Shown: positions 58,441-64,000 of the stretch, in pieces
Numbering within the stretch: the stretch's first letter is position 1
Layout: the number at the start of each line of letters is the position of its first letter
Assembly: GCF_000411255.1 (NCBI RefSeq)
Contig: NZ_KE150412.1
Span: forward strand, 2,216,300-2,280,299
Length of the DNA stretch: 64,000 bases
Reading direction: 5' to 3'
DNA from: Paenibacillus sp. HGH0039
Lineage (GTDB): Bacteria > Bacillota > Bacilli > Paenibacillales > NBRC-103111
The notes under the pieces: model-generated
What the model was told of the DNA's origin: nothing
Databases searched by the model: none
The model's input: only the letters and a program-made list of their open reading frames with translations
Position numbers and translations under genes: made by a program

Positions 58441-59213
58441 CCTCCCTGCACCTCCAGCTTCTTGCGCATCGCGCCTGTCGCCATCATGCATAATCCCGTA
58501 AAAAGAACGCACCAAAACAGCGCTGCCGGCAGAGCGGCAGGCGTCGTTCTTTCCGTGAACAGCGACACCGGAACGTACAGCAAATAGGGATACGGGGTCA
58601 GCCAACTAAGCTGGCGGAGCCAGGCGGGAAGCCATTCCAGCGGGATAAAGAAACCGGATAGCAGCATGGAGAACGCATAGTTCACCCAGTAAAGCCAGCG
58701 GGATTCGGTCGTCCACATGGCGGCGGCGCCGATCAGGTAATTCATGCAGATGGAAATATAAGCGGCGAGCAGAAGCGATAGAGCGGTCCAGCCGTAAACG
58801 GAGAGCTTCCCGGGAACCGGGATCGAAAACAGGAAAAAATAGAGGATGTAGATCGGAAGAAATTTGTACACGAACTGATAGGCGATCTGTCCCCATTCCC
58901 GGTACATCTTATGCAGAAACAGGGGGACGGGACGCATCAGATCCAGAGCAATCTGTCCGGTGCGTACGGACTGCTCCATGCCGAGACCGTTCGTGATAAA
59001 AAGCACCAGCCATAAAGAGGCCTGGTTGAAGGCGATATACGCGGTCATTCCTTGGACCCCGTATTCTCCCAGCGAATGACTCTCGCCTATACCTGCCCAC
59101 AAGGACACGTACACAAATCCGAACATAAAACTGGACACGTTATGAATCATATGCGCGCCCCGGTACTGCAAATTCCGCGCGTAAGCTTTACGCGCCAAGA
59201 CAGAAAAAAGCAT
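58437..59213 (-). CDS. ABC-2 family exporter permease
   Basis: A 258-residue permease with six predicted helices and the first gene of the exporter operon. Conserved features include ARKAYARNLQYRGAHMIHNVSSFMFGFVYVSLWAG in its two halves, MEQSVRTGQIALDLMRPVPL and the late SGFFIPLEWLPAWLRQLSWLTPYPYLLYVP region. The ATG at 59213 was chosen because GGAGGTG is 6 nt upstream; an ATG six codons earlier precedes that site. It forms a pair with the downstream permease by a 4-nt overlap. Confidence 0.88.
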   Translation of the reverse strand: MLFSVLARKAYARNLQYRGAHMIHNVSSFMFGFVYVSLWAGIGESHSLGEYGVQGMTAYIAFNQASLWLVLFITNGLGMEQSVRTGQIALDLMRPVPLFLHKMYREWGQIAYQFVYKFLPIYILYFFLFSIPVPGKLSVYGWTALSLLLAAYISICMNYLIGAAAMWTTESRWLYWVNYAFSMLLSGFFIPLEWLPAWLRQLSWLTPYPYLLYVPVSLFTERTTPAALPAALFWCVLFTGLCMMATGAMRKKLEVQGG

Positions 59214-59418
59214 CCAACACCTCCGGTTCATCAGTAGACGATCGTTTCAGCGTGAAATGCGTGTAGAGGGATTTCATCTTACCAAATGCCGCCAATAAAA
59301 ATCAACCCCGAATTAGATTCAATTTGCTCTTTCCGACAGTAAAGAAATATAGGATGATAAACAGGAAACCGGAAGCCGGGACTGAAAGATTCTAAAGGTA
59401 AGAAAGGAAGCTGTCACC

Positions 59419-62400
59419 GTGGAAATAACCAAAGACGCTAAGCTTAAAAAGGCGATCTCGGAAGGCGGCATTTATAAATCGTTATTTCAGCATCATCCCG
59501 ATGCTATCTATGTCATGGATACACATGGACGTTATTTGGACGCCAACCCTGCTGCGGAGCGGATCAGCGGCTATTCCAGAGAAGAATTCATACAGCTCGG
59601 CCGGGAAACTCTTTTTAGCGAGCATGCCGAACAGGGCAGAACCCATTTCGAGCGGGCGCTGCGGGGCGAGACGCCACATTTCGAGGTGGAATTTTGCCGG
59701 AAAGACGGTGCCGTTTTCCATGTAGAAACTACCTATATTCCGATCGTCGTGGACGGGGAAATAGTCGGCGTATACGGAATGGGCCGGGAGATCACGGAGC
59801 AGAAGGCCGTCCTCAGCAAGCTGGAGGAATGCGAAACCCTGTACAACCTGATCTCCGAAAACGCGGGCGACATTATTACGTTCACGAATCCTCAGGGGAT
59901 TTGCGAATATGTGTCCCCCTCTATTTATAAACTGCTGGGGTATGAGCCCGGCGAAATCGTAGGCACCCCCATCGGGGATTATTACATTACGGAAGAAATC
60001 AAACCCGGCTGCTCCGAAAATCCGAGCGAGGACGCCGACCTGCTCACAGGGCGCTTCCGGCATAAAGAGGGACATTACCTCTGGTTTGAAACGACCGTGA
60101 AAGCCGTCCGCAGCGCCGAGGGCAAAGTGGAGAAAATTCTCGGCATCGGCCGCGATATTACCGAACGCAAGAAAATGGAGGAAAGGATACGGGCCAGCGA
60201 GAAGCAGTATCGGCTCATCTCCGAAAATTCATTGGATTTCATTTCGCGTCATTCCGCCGACGAGCAGGCCGTCTATCTGTATGCCTCCCCCGCCTGCCGT
60301 TCTCTGCTCGGGTACGAGCCGGAAGAACTGATCGGCACGAGCGCATACGACTATTTTCACCCGGATGATGTGTTTCTTGTTACCGAATATCTGCTGGCGA
60401 ATCTCGCCGAGGTCGGCATATATACCGTGTCCTACCGCATCCGGCGCAAGAACGGAGAGTACATCTGGTTCGAAAGCAGCAGCCGGTACACGTATGACGA
60501 GAACAGCGGGACCGTCCAGGAAATCATCTCCATTTCCCGGGATATTACCGAACGCAAAGCAGCGGAGAACAAGCTGAAAGTAAGCGAGCAGAGATACAAG
60601 TCCCTCTTCGATTACAATCCGTCCAGCGTTTACTCGTTCGATCTCGAAGGCAACCACGTTTCTTTAAACGCCAACTTGGCGAGGATGACCGGATTCAGCC
60701 GCAAAGAACTGCTCCATCACTCGTTTACTTCCCTGATCGAGCCGTCTCTGCTGGAGAAAACCTTAGCCCATTTCCATAACGCGAAACGGGGCATCCCGCA
60801 AAACTACGAAACGACGCTGATCTGCAAGGACGCGTCGCTCATTGATGTCAGCGTCACCAACGTTCCAATCATCGTCGACGATGAAATCGTAGGCGTATAC
60901 GGAATTGCCAACGATATTACGGAGAGCAAAAAATATGTCAAAGAAATCGAACACCTCAGCTATCAGCATTCCCTGATTCTCAGTTCGGTGTCGGAAGGCA
61001 TTTACGGCCTGGACCGGGACGGCAACGTCATGTTCGTCAATCCGGCGGGAGCGTCGATGCTCGCTTACTCGCAGGAAGAGCTGATCGGGGTCAATATCCA
61101 CGACAGCATCCATCATACGAAAGCGGACGGAAGCGATTATCCCCACGAAGATTGTCCGATTCACGCCACGATGCTGGACGGGCTTTCCCGGCTTGTCCAG
61201 GAAGAGGTTTTCTGGAGGAAAGACGGGTCGAGCTTCCTGGTCGAATACCGGGTCAATCCCCTCTACGACAAAGGGGAGATTATGGGAGCGGTCGTCGTTT
61301 TTACGGATATCACCGATGAAAGAGAAATTATCCGCGCCAAAGAAATCGCCGAGCAGGCCGCCAGGGCGAAATCCGAATTTCTCGCAATGATGAGCCATGA
61401 AATCCGTACGCCGATGAACGGCATCATGGGGATGACCGATCTCCTTCTGGATACAAGCTTGGACGACGAACAGCGGGATTACGCCGACATCATCCGTGAA
61501 AGCAGCGATGCCCTGCTGCAGATTTTGAACGACATTCTGGATTTCAGCAAAATAGATGCCGGCAAAATGACGCTCATTACGGAGCCTTTCGATCTTCATG
61601 CTGTCGTGAAGAGTACGCTGGAGCTCTTCGCTCCGAAGGCCGCCGAGAAAAAGCTGGAGCTTATCTCCAGAATCGAGCCCGATGTTCCGCATCTGTACAT
61701 GGGAGATGCCTCCAGGGTACGACAGGTGCTCGTTAATCTCGTCGGGAACGCGCTGAAATTTACGGACAGCGGATCAATCGTTGTCTCCGTGGAAAGTCTG
61801 GCCGCCGTGAATTCGGGCCCCGTTCTGCTCGGGTTTTCCGTCGCCGATACGGGCGTTGGCATTCCCGCCGGCAAGCTGGACCATTTGTTCCAGTCTTTCT
61901 CCCAACTGCACCCGGTGTTGAACCGAAAATACGGCGGCACGGGACTCGGCCTGTCGATCTGCAAACGGCTTGTCGAACTCATGGGCGGCACGATTTCCGT
62001 AGAAAGCACGGAAGGCGCGGGTTCTGTTTTCCGCTTCACCCTTCCGAACGCACAGATCAAAAAGGAAGAAACCGGAGAAGAACAGGCACTTGGGGAAGAA
62101 CAGCAGGAATGGATGATCTCCCGACTGAATTCCCGGCCCGCTCCGCTCAAAATTCTTGTGGTGGAGGATCACCCCGTAAACCGTCAGCTGTTCATCAAGT
62201 TCCTTGAAAAGCTCGGTTACGGGGCGGATATCGCGGAGAACGGGATGGAAGCCGTTGAAGCCGTTACAAGCACGGAGTACGACCTTGTTTTTATGGACTT
62301 GCAGATGCCGGTCATGGACGGGCTGCAGGCCACCCGGCTGATCCGCCAGCTGCTGCCCTCAGGCCAGAATCCCGTCATTATCGCCGTTACCGCCTCCGTG

Positions 62401-62535
62401 CGTCCGGCCGATAAAGAAAAATGCCTGGAGAGCGGCATGCAGGATTTTATCTCCAAGCCGATTCTCTTCGATGAAGTGAAACGGGTATTCAGCTATTGGG
62501 GCCGTAAAAACGACCGGGAAAACCGGGATGAATAA
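59419..62535 (+). CDS. Five-PAS hybrid sensor histidine kinase with receiver domain
   Basis: A 1038-residue soluble kinase without membrane segments. Five PAS/PAC modules lie at about 15-130, 140-250, 262-380, 392-505 and 515-635, each ending in a DITE(R/S/Q)K-like PAC motif. HisKA follows with phospho-acceptor His660 in MMSHEIRTPMNGIM. The HATPase has NALKFTDSG, DTGVGIP and GGTGLGLSICKRL. A receiver (about 910-1028) carries Asp960 in LVFMDLQMPVMDG. It starts at GTG with AAGGAAG. No output regulator or HPt domain is adjacent, so it is an orphan hybrid kinase, possibly sensing redox or light/ligand signals. Confidence 0.95.
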   Translation: MEITKDAKLKKAISEGGIYKSLFQHHPDAIYVMDTHGRYLDANPAAERISGYSREEFIQLGRETLFSEHAEQGRTHFERALRGETPHFEVEFCRKDGAVFHVETTYIPIVVDGEIVGVYGMGREITEQKAVLSKLEECETLYNLISENAGDIITFTNPQGICEYVSPSIYKLLGYEPGEIVGTPIGDYYITEEIKPGCSENPSEDADLLTGRFRHKEGHYLWFETTVKAVRSAEGKVEKILGIGRDITERKKMEERIRASEKQYRLISENSLDFISRHSADEQAVYLYASPACRSLLGYEPEELIGTSAYDYFHPDDVFLVTEYLLANLAEVGIYTVSYRIRRKNGEYIWFESSSRYTYDENSGTVQEIISISRDITERKAAENKLKVSEQRYKSLFDYNPSSVYSFDLEGNHVSLNANLARMTGFSRKELLHHSFTSLIEPSLLEKTLAHFHNAKRGIPQNYETTLICKDASLIDVSVTNVPIIVDDEIVGVYGIANDITESKKYVKEIEHLSYQHSLILSSVSEGIYGLDRDGNVMFVNPAGASMLAYSQEELIGVNIHDSIHHTKADGSDYPHEDCPIHATMLDGLSRLVQEEVFWRKDGSSFLVEYRVNPLYDKGEIMGAVVVFTDITDEREIIRAKEIAEQAARAKSEFLAMMSHEIRTPMNGIMGMTDLLLDTSLDDEQRDYADIIRESSDALLQILNDILDFSKIDAGKMTLITEPFDLHAVVKSTLELFAPKAAEKKLELISRIEPDVPHLYMGDASRVRQVLVNLVGNALKFTDSGSIVVSVESLAAVNSGPVLLGFSVADTGVGIPAGKLDHLFQSFSQLHPVLNRKYGGTGLGLSICKRLVELMGGTISVESTEGAGSVFRFTLPNAQIKKEETGEEQALGEEQQEWMISRLNSRPAPLKILVVEDHPVNRQLFIKFLEKLGYGADIAENGMEAVEAVTSTEYDLVFMDLQMPVMDGLQATRLIRQLLPSGQNPVIIAVTASVRPADKEKCLESGMQDFISKPILFDEVKRVFSYWGRKNDRENRDE

Positions 62536-62619
62536 TCCTCCTCCGGTCCGATATTCCGATTCACTAGGGGCTCTGCCGGGTAACGATGGGTAATCCACTT
62601 TTAAGGGAGGTTGCCTGTA

Positions 62620-63219
62620 ATGACACGAAAAGCAAGAGGTGTTTTTCAATCGAGCGGGGATGCCCTTCGCGCTATCGAGGCGTTAAAAGAACATGGCTAC
62701 AGAGACGAAGATATATCCGTTCTCGCCAAACATAGAGAAGAATTCGGACCTTACACGGAAAGACAGAAAATTGCGGGCAAAGAAGATACGAAGGCGGAAA
62801 AAGGCGCCATCGGCGGAGCCGCAATCGGCAGCGCCGCGGGACTGATCGCGGGGATCGGCCTGATGGCCGTACCCGGCATCGGCCCTATTCTCGCCGCGGG
62901 ACCGCTGGCCGCCGCTTTATCCGGTGCGGCCATCGGGGCCGGAGCGGGCGGTGTAACGGGAGCCCTTGTCGGTGCGGGCATACCGGAGGAAGAAATCGAG
63001 AATTATCACAGCCGCGTAGACCGCGGAGATATTCTCATCGTCGTCGATACGCCGGAAGACAAGTGGGAGCTTGTCAACGAGATTCTCAGGGAAAACCGGG
63101 ACGACAACGTCACTGCCGATGAGCGAACGAAGAGCGGCGTGTATGAGGCCACTCCTCATGCCGTGCACGACAATCCCGATCTTCTGAGCAACCAAGAAGA
63201 TGTGAATTTCCGCCGGTAG
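62620..63219 (+). CDS. YflT-like general stress protein with glycine-zipper core
   Basis: A 199-residue protein. The N-terminal part (RGVFQSSGDALRAIEALKEHGYRDEDISVLAKH) is the YflT/GSP17M-type alpha/beta module. A central Gly/Ala-rich segment (about 65-120, GAIGGAAIGSAAGLIAGIGL and AALSGAAIGAGAGGVTGALVG) could form a membrane-associated glycine zipper. The C-terminal strand GDILIVVDTPEDKWELVNEIL and a polar tail follow. The ATG at 62620 lies 9 nt after AAGGGAGG. It is downstream of the hybrid kinase on the same strand and has its own terminator. The role in stress is taken from family naming. Confidence 0.82.
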   Translation: MTRKARGVFQSSGDALRAIEALKEHGYRDEDISVLAKHREEFGPYTERQKIAGKEDTKAEKGAIGGAAIGSAAGLIAGIGLMAVPGIGPILAAGPLAAALSGAAIGAGAGGVTGALVGAGIPEEEIENYHSRVDRGDILIVVDTPEDKWELVNEILRENRDDNVTADERTKSGVYEATPHAVHDNPDLLSNQEDVNFRR

Positions 63220-63280
63220 CAAAGACCCGTGAGTCTTCACCGGATATACGGCAGCCTTCGGCGGTAATTCCGCGGGCGCA

Positions 63281-63334
63281 GCAGGGCTGGTTCTCAAGCG
63301 TGTTTTGCCGCTTGGGGGCCTGCCCTGCTTTTTT
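63281..63334 (+). terminator. Terminator of the YflT-like gene
   Basis: GCAGGGC/GCCCTGC outer stem with an inner CAAGCG/CGCTTG hairpin and a following TTTTTT. Confidence 0.85.
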
Positions 63335-63464
63335 GCGTAAGAAGAGAAGCTGACCGAGGAAATAAGGATGTATAGCATTTACATCGGAGGACGTATAAAA
63401 GCGATCCGCTCCGGCAAGGCTGTTACTAGATTGCTAGATTCGAACGGGAAACGGAGCGATTAAG

Positions 63465-64000
63465 ATGATGAGAAACGCGATGATGAAGAGCATTCAGCAG
63501 AAGAGCCCGCTGACGCAGGTACGGAACGGGCGGACCCCGGACAGCGTCGCAGCGGGACATCCCGCTGCAACGCAGCCGCGGAGCGGCGTCCCGGCTCGCG
63601 GGCTGCTCTGGGGCATCGCGCTGCTGGCCGCGCTGCTGCTGGCCGGCTGGTCCGCCGCCGCGAAACCGACGGCCGCGGATGCAGGCCGCTCCGACCTCGC
63701 CGCGCTGCTGGCCGCCGCGGACGGCGTGCTCGCGCCGGACGCCGCCGTCACGCTGCGCTATGCGGCTCCGCTGCCTGCCGCGGCAGGCGACGACGCGCTC
63801 GCCGCAGCCGGCGACGCGCTGGCGGCGCGGCTGTCGCTGCCGGCAGGCGCCGTCAGCCGCGCTTCCGGCCACGCCGTCTACACGGCAGGCGCCGTCAGCC
63901 GCGCTTCCGGCCACGCCGTCTACACGGCGGGCGGCGGCTCTGCGGCGGGCGGCGGCTCTGCGGCGGGCGGCGGCTCTGCGGCGGGCGGCGGCTCTGCGGC
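63465..64000 (+). CDS. YwmB-like exported protein, partial, with tandem repeats at the window edge
   Basis: An incomplete gene: 178 codons are visible before the right edge. ATG at 63465 follows GGAG by 8 nt. A polar N-tail precedes a hydrophobic signal/anchor ([17 protein letters not shown]). The next part ([42 protein letters not shown]) resembles the start of YwmB-family proteins, an inference of moderate strength. It then runs into a perfect 42-bp duplication (63842-63925) and an 18-bp repeat encoding (A)GGGSA steps. Base composition is extremely GC-rich compared with its neighbours. Confidence 0.5.
   Translation, partial: MMRNAMMKSIQQKSPLTQVRNGRTPDSVAAGHPAATQPRSGVPARGLLWGIALLAALLLAGWSAAAKPTAADAGRSDLAALLAAADGVLAPDAAVTLRYAAPLPAAAGDDALAAAGDALAARLSLPAGAVSRASGHAVYTAGAVSRASGHAVYTAGGGSAAGGGSAAGGGSAAGGGSA
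63842..63925. repeat. Perfect 42-bp tandem duplication
   Basis: Two identical 42-bp units (63842-63883 and 63884-63925) encode [14 protein letters not shown] twice, in frame. Confidence 0.92.
63926..64000. repeat. 18-bp tandem repeat (at least four copies, open to the right)
   Basis: Four perfect copies of GGCGGGCGGCGGCTCTGC (63926-63997) and the start of a fifth encode GGGSAA steps in frame and continue past the window edge. Confidence 0.92.

Noticed and set aside
62550..62592. Possible sigma-B promoter before the YflT-like gene (GATTCA, 14 nt, GGGTAA)
   Set aside because: Only a partial match in both boxes, and presence of sigma-B in this type of host is doubtful.

Overview
The window looks like chromosome of a spore-forming, moderately GC-rich Firmicute of the Paenibacillaceae type. 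The pointers are the spore-coat gerP cluster with a perfect sigma-K-like promoter, YneF, a CGC bacilliredoxin, EcsA/EcsB, NrdI/NrdE/NrdF, strong GGAGG ribosome binding sites with frequent GTG/TTG starts, and CcpA-type cre sites. No rRNA, tRNA, CRISPR array, insertion sequence or intact prophage was seen. Both edges cut genes: an aminoethylphosphonate-type binding protein on the left and a YwmB-like gene, breaking off inside tandem repeats, on the right.

Layout. 1-8.0 kb: mostly minus-strand housekeeping genes (phosphonate-type binding protein, folE with an overlapping tetR, yneF, queG-ogt-HD-GYP, Ntdp-type DUF402 phosphatase with lepB, a GNAT acetyltransferase) and a possible structured small RNA. 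8.2-15.2 kb: a six-gene sugar operon (two ABC permeases, binding protein, LacI regulator, BadF-type kinase, GH4 glycosidase) behind a promoter with an operator/cre in its spacer. 15.4-21 kb: small conserved gene, sodA, mutY, a membrane protein, acpS, nadE. 21-23.6 kb: secreted GH18 chitinase with two cre sites. 23.8-27 kb: bacilliredoxin, a 41-residue protein and a Psp/Lia-like envelope-stress operon. 27-33.3 kb: exported phosphoesterase, flavoprotein, EcsAB operon. 33.4-37 kb: HMGL-type aldolase and an unusual 698-residue beta-rich protein followed by a holin-like remnant. 37.1-41.4 kb: cobalamin riboswitch and nrdI-nrdE-nrdF. 41.6-47 kb: GNAT gene behind a palindromic promoter and a tetR-hlyD-ABC2 permease-tolC-like operon. 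47.2-54.4 kb: two two-component systems flanking the gerP cluster and a divergent Hsp20-like gene. 54.6-59.2 kb: VOC protein, three-part ABC-2 exporter and an embedded D,D-carboxypeptidase. 59.4-64 kb: five-PAS hybrid kinase, YflT-like stress protein, partial YwmB-like gene.

How parts may work together. The chitinase and the sugar operon look like parts of one catabolite-repressed saccharide programme: depolymerise outside, import by ABC, phosphorylate with a cytosolic kinase, cleave with GH4. The riboswitch would lower class Ib ribonucleotide reductase when cobalamin is plentiful, which makes sense if a B12-dependent class II enzyme is encoded elsewhere. The TetR-controlled HlyD/permease/TolC-like set resembles a Gram-negative type I exporter transplanted into what should be a monoderm cell, and it lacks a local ATPase.

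The least explained items are the beta-propeller/pore-former-like protein at 34587-36683, the TolC-like exporter, the divergent HD-GYP protein and the repeat tract at the right edge.
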